A stretch of DNA of 64,000 nt, taken from the NCBI RefSeq assembly GCF_958298935.1, contig NC_084936.1, forward strand, positions 9,121,501 through 9,185,500, written 5' to 3'. The DNA is from Phragmites australis. Its lineage: Eukaryota; Streptophyta; Magnoliopsida; Poales; Poaceae. The position numbers and the translations under genes were made by a program. Positions 34,844 through 46,025 of the stretch are shown here, in pieces (position 1 is the stretch's first letter; each line of letters opens with the position of its first letter). The notes beneath the pieces are model-generated. The model saw only the letters and a list, made by a program, of their open reading frames with translations, was not told the origin of the DNA and searched no databases.

Positions 34844-37152
34844 ATGGCTCACGTTCATCTTCCCTAGCTTCTTCAACTACGGTATGACGAGAACCACTGG
34901 GAAAGGATTATTTTCGCAGGGCAACAGGTACATCGATAGTACGTGAATTTCAATTGCTCTAATACCTTGGTACTTACTCTATAAATGTATTGCATACCTT
35001 TGCAGTTGCCCCCGTTGCGTTCCAGGAGTGTGCACAAGCTTAAGGAGTTAGACCCTCGATTCCACGAGCCTCTCGCACAGGCCGGACTACTACCGTTTGC
35101 ACTTATGATGGCAGGAGCTCCCATAGAGGGTGGTGGCAGGACTCCACTACCGCAGATCGAGGTCTCACTGCTCACAGGCCTCGTCGACCACTGGCGTCCT
35201 GAGACGAACACATTCCACTTTCCTTGCGGAGAGATGACCGTTACTTTACGGGACGTTGCCATGCTGACTGGGCTCCCGATAAGGGGCACCCCGTTAGTAC
35301 TTCCACGACCAGCAAAGGAGCAGTGGAAGAGTTATATTCACGGCAGGTAATTATTTGTTATATAAAGCATTTCATACGTTGCAGTGTTATTTGTGGTTCA
35401 TTGATTCTCTGCATCTTATAGGTTTAACGTGCAATATGACATGAAGGACGTAGGGATCTCCATGTCATGGATTCATAGGCTACCACAATTCAGCCCTTGC
35501 CCACCGGATGCGGATGAGGCAACAGTTATGCAGCATTACGAGGTGTACTTGTATATCTTGCTTGGAGGCATTATGTTTTGCAACACGGCAGACGATTATG
35601 TACTTCCGCATATTGTCTGGTTAGCGCGTCAGCTCACGTCACGTCCGTACGAGCCGACACATTACAGTTGGGGATCTGCTGTGTTAGCTGCTACATACAA
35701 AGGATTGTGTGCCACTACCCAACGGTCAACGAAGATGTGATCTATTTTTGGCTGCCTACACCTTCTACAGCTCTGAAGCTGGGATTATCTCCCGGTGTGT
35801 CGGCCATGGGTGAGCAAGACCTACTATCCAGTTCCCATCTCCGATGGCGTGGCCGACGACATGAGGCCAACGATGGGTTATCGGTGGCTTCATGCCAGGC
35901 TGCGATGGAGTCACCACCAAGACCATGGAAACTACGCCCGGGTGATTAGTGACCTTGACCTCCTCAGCGCCGAACTTGTGGAGTGGGATTCATGGCGTAG
36001 GGAACGAGTGGCCGAAATTGCGATTAGCGACCTCATCGCATCATCTTGTTTCCGTGACTCCGACCTATGGATGACTAGATGTTTTTTGCTTTATATGAAC
36101 AATGTAGAAGTGTATTCTCTTGACCGTGTGCAGAGGCAGTTTGGTCATCGTCAGTTGGTGCCAGTACCTCCCCCACGAGACGCTAGTCGGGCGCACGAGT
36201 AAGTGTGTTACTGTATGTACCATTCTTATGTTACGAAATTTTAACTATTTATGTCACATACAGGAGGAGTGCCCAAGGAAACGCAGGCACACACGACTGG
36301 TCGGAGATTAATACAGAACACATAACCCAGTGGATGTCGTCGTTCCTGCGGGACAGTACGACGATAGCACGTACTGGGAGTACCTTGCATGGTATCAATC
36401 ACGAACGCATCCCACCTTACTCAGCAGCAGCATACCGCCAGCCCCCAGACCCTTCCCCGAAGATCGTGCCCAGCTTCTTCATGTGGTGGTAAGTGATGTT
36501 GTACTTATAACGATTTTCATTAGTTTCTCATTCGTATTACTGACATAACCCTCAACAACAACAGATCGAAGTGGGGTACGAAATGCATAGGCATGCGGAG
36601 CATGAATGTGGGGAAGCGAGTGGGTCAGCCACGTGAAGGGATCGGCACCCTCTCCGGGACTATATGAGGACGAGAGGGTCTTGTCTTTTGACCGCGATAC
36701 GTGGATTAGGTGGTTGCGCCTCGCGTTCTAGGGGCTATGACGTACCCGCCATGGACCCGTCCCGTGCCTCCCACAGCAGGCGCTTATCCAGTGCTCATGA
36801 GGCACATTCACGGAAGGCCCCTTCGTCTGCGGTCCATCATGGGACACGTTCTTGTGCTGGAGCCGAGGAGGTGACCAAGGCTCCTGCTCCCGAGGAGTGC
36901 ACACTGGGTTCCCAGCCCCCTCCGTTCACACAACCTACTCAGGCTACGCAGATAACTCCACCAGGATTATCAACTCACCACGAGGACGTTATTGACTACA
37001 CACAGCAGACGCCCACCTGGAGTGGCACTCAAGATTTTGACTGGGCTGCTGCATTGCAAGCAAACAATACAAGAGCACGTGCTCGAACCGTGATACCTCC
37101 AGACGATGACGACGACGATTTAATGCCACCAATGCCTCGACGATTTCGCTAA
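34844..37152 (+). pseudogene. Plant mobile domain (PMD) protein gene carried by the MULE
   Basis: Multi-exon. The first exon 34844-34927 has ATG MAHVHLP, then TAG at codon 8, then RYDENHWERIIFAGQQ. Exon 2 is 35006-35346 (LPPLRSRSVHKLKELDPRF; LLPFALMMAGAPIEGG). Exon 3 starts 35422. Further introns run at about 36196-36264 and before ATCGAAG at about 36566. PMD hallmarks include FHFPCGEMTVTLRDVAMLTGLPI, GYRWLHARLRWSH, ISDLDLLSAELVEWDSW and DLWMTRCFLLYMNNVEVYSLDRVQRQFG. The C-terminal tail is Pro/Thr-rich and acidic, ending MPPMPRRFR. Frame changes near 35720-35800 and 36330, plus the early stop, suggest decay. PMD proteins MAIN and MAIL1 act in transposon silencing in Arabidopsis. The role of the MULE copy is unknown. 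Confidence 0.8.
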
Positions 37153-37395
37153 TCTACATCATCACTTTCCACCGTCATTTTAAGATAATCACTGATAGAA
37201 GGGTTAATGTTGCGCATGTTCGAATATACCTTGTTAAGACTGTCGGCCGCCTTAAAGACTGTTTTCTTACTCATGCATTTTAAAATGTACAGTTACATTA
37301 GCAACTAATTTTTAATTTGATTACATAAAATACACAGCCAAATCATATGAAATAGCTTACATAAAATGAAGAGCGAAACCGGCAAGAAGAAAACA

Positions 37396-37703
37396 TGTAT
37401 TTCGGCACACAATGTGCCGAATACAGTTGGCATTCGGCACACGGTGTGCTGAAATACGCTTTTGCCTGTATTCGGCACACGGTGTGCCGAATACAGGTCA
37501 TTTTTGGCACACCATGTGTGCCGAATACAGTGTGTATTCGGCACACGGTGTGCTGAAAATGACCTTTTCGGTACACCATGCTCCAAAATTTTGTTTTCGG
37601 AACACCGTGCGCCAAATACATATGCTAAATTCGTAAATACAGAAAACAATTGTCTATTTCAGTAAATATAGTCACATATATTGTACAAAATCGTATTTTT
37701 GCC
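37396..37703 (-). repeat. Right TIR of the MULE with about five near-palindromes
   Basis: Reverse complement of the left TIR but longer: it holds about two more palindromic units and their spacers (37399-37560). The outermost roughly 100 bp match the left TIR closely. Confidence 0.9.
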
Positions 37704-37712
37704 TATATTTCT
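37704..37712. repeat. 9-bp target-site duplication, right (MULE)
   Basis: tatatttct, identical to the left copy at 30767-30775. Confidence 0.95.
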
Positions 37713-38376
37713 AAATTACTGGGAAATAACAACAGAGTTGCAGTTGTTGTGATGAAGAAGACGTCTCCGTGTGCCCCGTAATTTCGTCAGAATTAGGTGC
37801 TTGTCCAACGCATCCAGATTGCTATACTCTAGTCGGGTGTTTTTTTCCCTCCGACAATCGAATTTTTTCTCCCTTGAGATTTCACAATGTCCCTAGGTAG
37901 TGAGGGAGGGCCTGAGGAGGAAGACCAGCCTGACGGTGTAGGTGGTTGGTGGGCGAGGCGGCGGGGGCGAGGATGGCCGGAGTGACAGAGGATGGCCGGA
38001 GTGACGGGGAGCAGGAGTGCGGGACGAGGGTCTCACTCGTTTGTTCGTCAGGCGAGCTACGTGTTTGTTGCAATCGTCAACTCATGAACCTACGCTTGAT
38101 ATTTGTAAAGAAAAAAACAGAGAAAGCACATGCCATCTTTGATGGAACGAAAAGGAGGAGAAACAAATTCATATGCAAGTTTCATGTTCGTTCTTGAGCA
38201 CGGCAAGATCAACTAGTTACAATGATGACATGACATACGAACACAACAAAGCCTACGGGGACGCTCATCAGAGAAGCAGAGATCGACAACCAACGACACA
38301 ACACCACGGCGACCAGCCAGCTGAGAGAGGGAACGCTGCATCTTCACCAGTGCATGCACGGCGTCCGGGCCGATCA
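37713..38376. other. Non-coding stretch between MULE and SAP pseudogene
   Basis: The first part continues the H+-ATPase 3' flank interrupted by the MULE. A GC-rich segment (37890-38060) has short ORFs on both strands but no recognisable motif. The last part would be the 3' UTR side of the minus-strand pseudogene. Confidence 0.5.
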
Positions 38377-38815
38377 TCAGATCTTGTCGGGCAGCTTCTC
38401 TCCCTTGATCAGCGGGTTGTTGCGCTCGAATGCGTCGCGGCTGGCGCCTTTGAAGGTGAAGCTGGAGCCGTGCTCCTCCACGAACCGGAGTGCGCCGCCT
38501 TCTTCGCCGCAACCTGGGGCGTGGAGGACACGGCGGCGTCTGCAATGCCTGAAGCCTCCGTAAAAGGCGCGAAAAAGACGCCGGAGGCGGAAGCGGTGTC
38601 CCCGGTGGTCACCACTGCAGGGGCGGCGGCGGATCGCATCGGACGACGGCTTTGGACACCGCAGAGGTGGCACCCAGCTCGCTGCTGACGGGGCAGTGGT
38701 TCTTCTTGTAGCAGGAGGAGCACATGTCGACGGCGGTCAGGCTCCCGAAGAAGCCGCAGCCAGCGGCGCACAACGGCGGAGCGCCGCTCTCCTACTGCTA
38801 CTCAAACATATCTAT
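38377..38815 (-). pseudogene. A20/AN1 zinc-finger stress-associated protein (SAP) pseudogene
   Basis: Minus strand. LCAAGCGFFGSLTAVDMC then CYKKN (about 38700-38770) is the A20 finger with all four Cys. A TGA ends this frame after PPPPLQW. The AN1 end survives in other frames: FVEEHGSSFTFKGASRDAF, then NPLIKGEKLPDKI and the stop at 38377-38379. The Cys-rich core of AN1 is reduced and frameshifted (GCGEEGGAL). Upstream of A20 the frame meets TAG instead of a start. Intact SAPs of about 170 aa modulate stress responses and ubiquitin binding. This copy cannot make one. Confidence 0.75.
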
Positions 38816-39280
38816 CTCATTCTTGTTAGGCTACCCCTTTGGTTACCTCACATATTCACATTAGTCATGTATTCACGTTACCTCCCTTGCAGCTGCAGAT
38901 CAAGATCACAACAGTTCAACTTGTGAGTTGGCGTTGGTGTATGACTTTTGCTAACACGAGTAACCAGTAACCACCATGACTTTTGATAACCAGCGAGGAC
39001 TTCTTTTGCTCAACGAGTCAACGTATTATGGCCACAATACAGACTTCTTTTGCTAAGGGTGTATATTGAACAGATTCAAAGGAACTTCTCTACACGTATG
39101 TAGTGGCGAAGCCACATGTAATTAAGCTGTGATGTCACAGGTTTCTAGAGTACTACACTACTGCTAATCCATGCTGCATGCTTTCATCTCGTTCTTACTT
39201 CTCTTCAGTTTCAGTCAACACCGCCCCGTTGCCCACAGCAGCCACCAGTCAAGCCGCACTCGCACGAGGAGCAGGTAGGA
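38816..39280. other. Non-coding stretch upstream of the SAP pseudogene
   Basis: The minus strand carries a possible 5' leader intron end (gatctgcag at about 38896). No other feature recognised. Confidence 0.4.
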
Positions 39281-41820
39281 TCGCAGCAGGGTTTTCTTTA
39301 CGGTAAATAAAATTTGCCGGAGTTACAGGTAAATATGATATATCGGATTTATCATAATCAAATTTAAAAATTTCAAATAAATTTGACATGAATTTGCTAG
39401 AAATTGTCCCTAATCAATTAATCACCACAAATTGCATATAACAACAAAGAAATAAGATAATATCATAAATTCATAGCACATTAGATAGATTCATTACAAC
39501 GAACGTAACAATGTCATCCTAAATGCATAGTCCTTTGGCATGATTGAGAAAAAATAAACATAGTCCCAAATGTTACATGTTTGAACTTTGAAGCACATAT
39601 CACCAACAAAGTGCCAAATGAACAATTGCATTGCAAAATATCACCAACAAAACATTCACAAAAGCACATGCACCAATAAAGAGCACCACATATATCATCA
39701 CCAAAAAACAGATCAATTCAGAACTACTGCATATAATTTCAAACCAAAAAAAGAGACCAATTCAGAACTACTGCATATAATTTCAGACAAAAAAAATAGA
39801 TCAGTTCAGAACTACTTTCAGACCAACAACAAGCTGCATATAATTTCAGAACTACTGCTATTGCTTTTTACTATTCATCATCCAACAACAGAGTTCGTTG
39901 TTTAATTGAAGAGAAGAATTGCCTTCTATTGTCAAGTAAAATGTTATACAGTCAGTTACTAAACGGCATAGCCATGTACAGTCGGTTAGTTACCATGTTG
40001 TAGCCAATTCGTGATATCTTCTTGTATCCACAGTTCCACATAACTGATTTCATATTTTACAGAAGTACGGTTTGTGTGGAAGTAGCTCTGTATTCTACTA
40101 TATTTAATCAGACTGGTCCTATTTCACTACATTGACGACAAATTTCAGACAGCCGCCTTGTACACTAAACAATCTGACGCACTCAAGCTTCACCAAATGG
40201 GTAAAAAATTTCATCATATACATCAGAATGGACCATACATTAGGTTCACAAAAAAAAAATGTCAAGGAATGCAGGCCCATAAGCTTCAGTTCCCCGTTGA
40301 CGCACACAGCCTGGTATGAAAGTGCTTATACCATTGGAGCAAATAGAAGACTACAGACCCACTAGCAATCAGAATGAGAAAAGGAGCTCAGTACAGGAAA
40401 CAGAGGAGAATCATTATGAGACTTTTAAACCACAAATTAATCCCAGCGCAAGGAGACCATAGGAAAAATTAATTCGCTATTTGCCTTCTTCTGCCAACAG
40501 GATGGACTACAGAAGTAATGGCAAGTGGAATCCAATTCAATTTCATGTTTTCCAGGCCATTTGAACACTTGTCTTTTGACCAGTGTAAATTTCAGAAAAT
40601 ACATAGAGCATTCACATAAATGATCTACCAAGAACATCAACACCTTTTGCTTCCGCAATGTTAAATATCTATTTCTCATGAGGTAGCTATGGTTTTTGAC
40701 TTCTGAGCTCTGAAACAGCCGAATACATACAACCACTGAGCTGACAATCTTATACAGCTTGCTAGTACAGAAAATCGAGTGTTGACAGGCAAAATAAACA
40801 CCAGAGCAATGTTTAGCATCTTCGTAGCATAAAAACGGCTGATAAAAAGGCCGTTTCATAGACACAAATAGAAATGACACCAAAGATAAATATGCACATT
40901 GCCTGCCACTAAATTTTTAATTTTAATGATGTATAACTTTTCCATCTGAGTACGAATTTCCAGAAAAGTTTAGACCCGTATTTGAATAAATTTAAGGCTT
41001 TAGTAGCTGAATATTGAAAGCAAGTCAATTTATAACAGAGCAACAAAGAGACTATTATCAACCTTAAGACTCAATCTTTGGCTTCAAAGCTAGACAAAAT
41101 TATCTTAACGTTGATGAACCCCTATACACAGAGTGAAAAGGGATATTTTATTCTAACTTAGGCAAAGTTAACTAAACTACATATATACATGACAAGTAGA
41201 AGCATCAGGGGCACCATATATATAGCAACCTTAAGAAGTCGAGCTTGTCGGCAGCTGGGCAGGCTGAGGCTGTAGAGGGGGACAAGAAGTCGAGGATTCT
41301 TGGGATTGGATCATCGGCGAACTGACCGCAAGAATGAAACGAAAACTTGAAGCCACCAATCAAGCGATCCAAGAACTATATAAACAAGCCGAATTTGGTT
41401 GAGCTCCGACCTAGATTGTTCGAAGAGGAAGACGCGGACGACATGACTGCTACTGCTGCTGCTGCTATAGCTGCTGCCGGCGACCACGGCCTGAGAGGAG
41501 GGCGACCCAAGCCTGGGAGGGCTGGGCGCCGCGACCAAGGAGGATGATGGTTGGGCGCCGCGCGAGCAGAGAGCAGGGAGAGGTAGCCGGAGAGTAGCCG
41601 AGTGCCCGAGCGCCCGAGCGCGAGCGCCGCCGCCGGGAAATTAGAAAATTTGGGGGTGGGGTGGGGGTGGGGGCACGGGATATGTTTTCATGCGAACCGG
41701 TGGGGTGGTACGGCTTTTTACCGGTCCCCGCCGGTAGACTCGAAAAACCTGGGTTTTCAGGTTTACCATATCGAAATTTGTTTCAGTAGATCACAGGATG
41801 GCAGGAGTAGTATAATGACA
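39281..41820. other. AT-rich stretch with GC-rich patch; possible DNA-transposon relic
   Basis: Starts cagggttttctttacgg and contains cgaaaaacctg at about 41738, which could be weak hAT-like inverted ends, but no 8-bp duplication fits. Three near-copies of a unit with ttcagaactactgcatataa occur at 39715-39860. A GC-rich exon-like patch (41400-41640) gives a short minus-strand Ser-rich N-terminus (MSSASSSSNNLGRSS) and then a stop. No gene is supported. Confidence 0.35.
41652..41673 (+). other. G-tract with G-quadruplex potential
   Basis: Four runs of four or five G separated by single T (gggggtggggtgggggtgggg). It fits the G4 motif. Confidence 0.7.
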
Positions 41821-41879
41821 TAATTGCACATGCATGCGGCACCCGTGTCTGCTCTCTGTTGTCTTTGTCGCGGTAGCGT

Positions 41880-43038
41880 CAAGATTTGACTGAGTTTGAT
41901 CGGTAAAAAAATGAGCGGTTATCATGATAATCGTTTGAAATTTAGTTAAAATTTGTATAAAATTTATTTGCTAAAATTTGAAATTTGATAAAAATTTGTC
42001 AGAATCGGCTCTCGGTAACCGGTCGAATCGGATCGGTTACCGAGCGATTTTCTCGATTTATCGAGCGGTTTTCTCAAATTTTCCATATTATCGGTAATCG
42101 CTCAGTTTTGTCGGTAACCGTTCGGTTTTCTCGATTTATCGAGTGGTTTTCTCGATTTTTATTGAAGTTCAAAAAACCTAAAAATTAGTTTAATCTTGTA
42201 AAATCAATAACTAATTTATCTGAGCTTCAAATCAAGTGAAATAAATTTTGTTGATTTCCTTGTAACATGATCTACATGATAAAAGTATTTATACTCATAA
42301 AAAAGTTGAAAAATTTCTGTGAGAAAATGTATTTTTTAAACCAAGTTAAATGCATTTTACTCTTTGCTAGTCCAAAAATTATGAAACTAATTTTTTTTAG
42401 TCTTTCTAAATGATCATATGTCTTTTAAAAATACATGAACTCATGAATTAGTTATTGTAACATGCAGGATTGTGTAAATATGTTGCGACTAGATTAATTC
42501 ATAACTAACTCATCACACATCTAAAATCAGTGAAACCACTTTTATTAGTTTATTTATACTATGCTTTATGTAGAAAAAATAATAATAGATATGAAAAAGT
42601 TAATTACAGTGCTATTTCTTAACATATTCACTTTATGCTTATGAACTTTGTAAAAATTATAGAGAAATTAATAAAACTCTAAATGAAGTGAAATCAATTT
42701 TAAATATCCTCTTAAGATATGTCCTACATAATAAAAATACGTGTTTGTATGTTAAGCTTTTACTTAACATGAGTTAATAACTGAGCCACATGCTTTAACT
42801 TTTTTTCATTTTTTCCAAACTTCCTCCGTATAGAATATGATGCAAACGACATTATTTTTTAAAACAATTTTCACATAAGGTCTTAGAATTGTCTCTAGTT
42901 TTTTTAGGATTTTTTGAATTGTTTTTTATTTTTTTGAATTTTTTGAATTCAAATTCGGTTACCGTTCGGTTTCTGAAACCAGACCGGAGCCTCGGTAACC
43001 GTGAATTTTGACCGGTTACCATTGATAAATTGAACCCT
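41880..43038. mobile_element. Possible non-autonomous hAT-like relic
   Basis: The AT-rich core is bordered by repeats of ggtaaccg and cgagcggttttctcg at 42010-42160 and 42955-43020. The right end ...aattgaaccctg gives cagggttcaatt on the other strand, an hAT-like terminus. The left end caagatttgactgag is only a weak match, and no 8-bp duplication is evident. Confidence 0.35.
42015..42160 (+). repeat. Short tandem-like repeat of cggttttctcgatttatcgag
   Basis: Three related units (about 42046, 42075 and 42122) mix ggtaaccg and tttatcgag(c/t)ggttttctc. Probably a subterminal repeat of the surrounding relic. Confidence 0.6.
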
Positions 43039-43241
43039 GGAGCTGCAGGCACCCACCGGGCCACCGAGGCGCCAACCAGTTGCGGCAACGATTGCTGGCA
43101 CCACCGACGGACCTAGCAGGATTCACAAGATTTCGTGCACTCCCGATCAATCTTCTCGTCTAAGCCATCTCATATATTCTAAAATTCCCCATTATTTTCC
43201 CTCTAAATCCCTAATTCTTCTCCCCTCAATTTTTCTTGTGA

Positions 43242-44305
43242 TTTTTTTTTCGAGGGAAACGAGCTCTTTATTAATTAGAGAATGGCGGGATACAATCAGT
43301 ACTTAGAAGATGAGCAATACAACTTGGAATACCAGCTAACCAAATCGCCGAGCTGTTTGCTCTTCTAGCATATTTTGCCAACTCATGAGCTATAATATTT
43401 TGATCTCTCGTTCCCTTGACTACCTTCACGTGCCCTACACCTTCCATCAGCTCCTTACAATCCTGAATCACCCCTGTCCAGGGTGATCTGCTGAGTTTTG
43501 ACTCCGTCAGGGCCATCACACAAAAGCTGGAGTCAGTCTCCACCACCACAGGTCCATTGAACCAATTCCGAAACATTGACAGGCCTTCTTTACACGCTTC
43601 TATCTCTGAACATTCTGCTGAGGGGCAATTAAACAGCAGGCGCCACCCAGATAGCAAGACTTCATCGTCTGTATTTCTGACAACGAAGCCAACACTCGCC
43701 ACTCCAATGTCTGTTATGAAACTTCCATCGACATTCACTTTTAAACAACCTGAATCCGATGGCCTCCACTTAATCTTGTCCTTCAAACCAACATTACCTC
43801 CCTGATGGACATCCCTGCTAGCTCCAGAGAAAGCCCCCATCACTAATTTCCACTTTAGAGCAGTGCTCACTGGTTGTCGGATTTGGAACATGGTTCGGTA
43901 AAGTGCCAACAGAGCTCTCAGCGATCCCTCTACTGAAAAGCATGAATTACCATGTGTGATGGCATTTCTATAATTCCAATTCTTCCACAATAGAATAACA
44001 AGATGTTCCCTCTCACTTCTATGAAACTTATCAAGTAAAAGCAAGAACCATTCCGGTCCCGTATACTGAAGTATTGAGGCATTAGGGACAGGCCACTCCT
44101 TCCTCACAGCTTTAATCAGGATCCAAGAATGCTTGCAACCAATTACTGCATGAAAACCATCCTCAGTCCCATTTCCACAAACCTCACAAGTATCTAATTG
44201 CACTATGTGTCTATTCTGCTTATTCACATTTGTGGGTAAAGCAGGCTTTGCTAATCTCCGAACAAACATTTTCATTTTGGGGGGCACATCTATATCCCAG
44301 ATATT
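43242..44305 (-). mobile_element. LINE (L1-type), 5'-truncated
   Basis: The minus strand encodes the C-terminal end of a plant L1 ORF2 and terminates near an A run (43242-43250 as T on +). The 338-aa frame 43271-44287 is open, with coding similarity continuing upstream (IWDIDVPPKMKMF) to about 44305, where a TAA and unrelated sequence begin. Reverse transcription from the 3' end commonly leaves such 5' truncations. Confidence 0.85.
43271..44287 (-). CDS. LINE ORF2 C-terminus: zf-RVT plus RNase H-like domain
   Basis: A zinc-binding RT-associated domain (CEVCGNGTEDGFHAVIGC, about residues 34-51) is followed by an RNase H-fold domain. Its acidic residues fall in NVDGSF (about 192), ECSEIEACKEGL and VVETDSS, and a His falls in IIAHELAKYAR. 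This order is typical of plant L1 ORF2 ends. No endonuclease or reverse transcriptase is present, so the product would be inactive for retrotransposition, though this frame has no stop. No ATG-initiated gene structure supports expression. Confidence 0.85.
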   Translation of the reverse strand: MPPKMKMFVRRLAKPALPTNVNKQNRHIVQLDTCEVCGNGTEDGFHAVIGCKHSWILIKAVRKEWPVPNASILQYTGPEWFLLLLDKFHRSEREHLVILLWKNWNYRNAITHGNSCFSVEGSLRALLALYRTMFQIRQPVSTALKWKLVMGAFSGASRDVHQGGNVGLKDKIKWRPSDSGCLKVNVDGSFITDIGVASVGFVVRNTDDEVLLSGWRLLFNCPSAECSEIEACKEGLSMFRNWFNGPVVVETDSSFCVMALTESKLSRSPWTGVIQDCKELMEGVGHVKVVKGTRDQNIIAHELAKYARRANSSAIWLAGIPSCIAHLLSTDCIPPFSN

Positions 44306-45180
44306 TTAGAACGGTTGTCTTACCATTACGAAGTTTATATTAAAATTTTAGATTTTTTCATAGCCATTTTTAAAGCTTGATAATACAGGGTTTAGATCCT
44401 AGCACCGCCACTGCACGTATGTAATAGAAGTTCCTATAGAATCTATTAAACAGGTTGTAAAAAAAACATTCTGTAGCATTCCTGAGTGCTTTGTGCTCTG
44501 CTTTGCTCTCTTGCCTTATGTTTAGAATGCAGTCAAGCAAACCATGTGTCACATGATGATAATGTGAAATACTCTTGTGACCCCGCACACTATAACTTGG
44601 CTTTTGCCAATCTAATATGTATTTTATGTCAAATACACCCCAACACTGTTGACCACACGATATGGTAGAGAATAGCTTCCAACGTCTCCGGAACCATTTA
44701 GTTGATTCGCCGCTATGATTTTGCACTCTTAAATACGATGAACCCATGAGAATATATTAATAGAGTCGTTAGGTCCGGATAAATAGTTATAATACAATGA
44801 AGCACGGACTGATGATAGTTATAATCTACTATTCTAGAACCTTATATTCTTTGATGGAAGATACAGCGACTTGTTCATAAGGTGGTAGTTGACATTGCTA
44901 GGCAAACAAAAAAAAAAAAATCTTTCCATCGTAGAAAATGGTATTGTTGGTATATCTATTTCAAATCCAGCTAACAAACAACCGTCTGCGATCATTTCAA
45001 ATATGAATGATGCATGATTTATTTCACATATAAAATGCACGTGCTGACAACATAATTTCTGTAGACCCAAGTGATTTTCTTCATTTCACTAGCCTTATCA
45101 TTTGCCGCATAGAGAAGACAGGACAGCATCGCTGTGACGCTGTCATTGAAGTCTAAGAATTATCGTACCAAACGCAGGGG
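44306..45180. other. Non-coding stretch preceding a Helitron-like end
   Basis: Short ORFs only. It may be the body of a non-autonomous Helitron ending at 45208, but no TC-type 5' terminus could be fixed. Confidence 0.35.
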
Positions 45181-45208
45181 GCGCGGCGTTGCCGCGCTAT
45201 CCCTCTAG
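45181..45208 (+). mobile_element. Helitron-like 3' terminus
   Basis: A perfect 7-bp hairpin (gcgcggc, loop gtt, gccgcgc) is followed 7 bp later by CTAG at 45205-45208 and then T. This matches the Helitron rule of a 3' hairpin near a CTRR end inserted before T. Confidence 0.6.
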
Positions 45209-45368
45209 TTAATAGGAAATGCTACTCTACTTACGTCTACCTTGTTACCGTCGACCTTTTTCTCCAAAAACTTCTTTCCGCTTCTCTGCTTTTGAGCTCC
45301 AGCCACAAACAACATGCATTCTTGTATCATAATATTGTAGCTCATTTCTGATGGTGCAGAAGCAGTTA

Positions 45369-45618
45369 CTCCCTCCCTCCGTTCAAAAATAGTAGCTGTA
45401 CTTTTTTGTTTCAGTTTTCGAAATTAAATTTTAACTAAATTTTTTTCACAAAATATATTATTTGTAGCTATAAAACCTATATAGTATAAAATTATTTTAA
45501 ATTATAAACCTAGTTATATATTTTTTATACACTAGACATTATTATAATTTTATTAAATATTAGTTAAAATACCAAAATTTGACTTTTCCGAAAAAACGCA
45601 AACTATTTCTAAATGGAG
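45369..45618. mobile_element. Stowaway-like MITE
   Basis: 250 bp. Begins ctccctccctccgttc and ends ctatttctaaatggag, complementary in part (ctcc.t...agaaatag), with TA on both sides (45367-45368 and 45619-45620). AT-rich, no coding. Mariner/Stowaway-type TIRs with this ctccctccgt start are common in grasses. Confidence 0.75.
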
Positions 45619-46025
45619 TATAATAAACGCAACAATATAACATAGATTATTTCAGGTACATGTAGCCTTCAATGTCTTAAGTCTCCGCAGGAATAACTAA
45701 GTACAGAGCAAAAACTGTTTGGGCTCTGGTACACCAGTATCTCTGTTCGCAACAGAATCATGCAGACAAGTTACAACACTTTACATCAGCCTCTAGCAAA
45801 AAAATGAATTTTACAACTATACCATCCTCTAGGTACAGGCAATTTTGTCAAGACTAAGACAACTAAATACTTCCATGGGAAGTTGCAAATCACCTTGAAT
45901 GACAAGATATGTAACGCATATGTGACAGACTGGTACCAACACAAGATATCCTCTCTTCTATGATTCTTGACATCTTGCGGTCAAAGGTCGATGCTAGCAC
46001 AAGACGGTGTCATACTAGTCACTTT

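Larger units (their letters stand above)
30776..37703 (+). mobile_element. Mutator-like element (MULE) with MURA and plant-mobile-domain genes
   Basis: A 6928-bp element with long terminal inverted repeats (about 30776-31020 and 37396-37703) starting ggtaaaaatacgattttg / ggcaaaaatacgattttg on opposite strands, and perfect 9-bp duplications. Inside, in the same orientation, are a MURA-type transposase with MuDR zinc region, MULE catalytic domain and SWIM finger, and a multi-exon gene with a plant mobile domain. Both are damaged. PMD domains have been described in plant transposons, including MULEs, and in host MAIN/MAIL proteins. The intact TSD and similar TIRs indicate an insertion not very old relative to its gene decay. 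Confidence 0.95.

Noticed and set aside
39281..41750. Complete hAT element with cagggtttt / aaaacctg ends
   Set aside because: Inverted ends are weak and no 8-bp duplication fits. No transposase domain (hATC or BED) is visible.
43271..44287. Host gene of 338 aa on the minus strand
   Set aside because: zf-RVT plus RNase H-like order and the terminal A run identify a truncated LINE.
44289..45208. Helitron with 5' end TCTATATCCC at 44289
   Set aside because: That sequence is still LINE coding (IWDIDVPPK) on the minus strand, so it cannot be the Helitron start.
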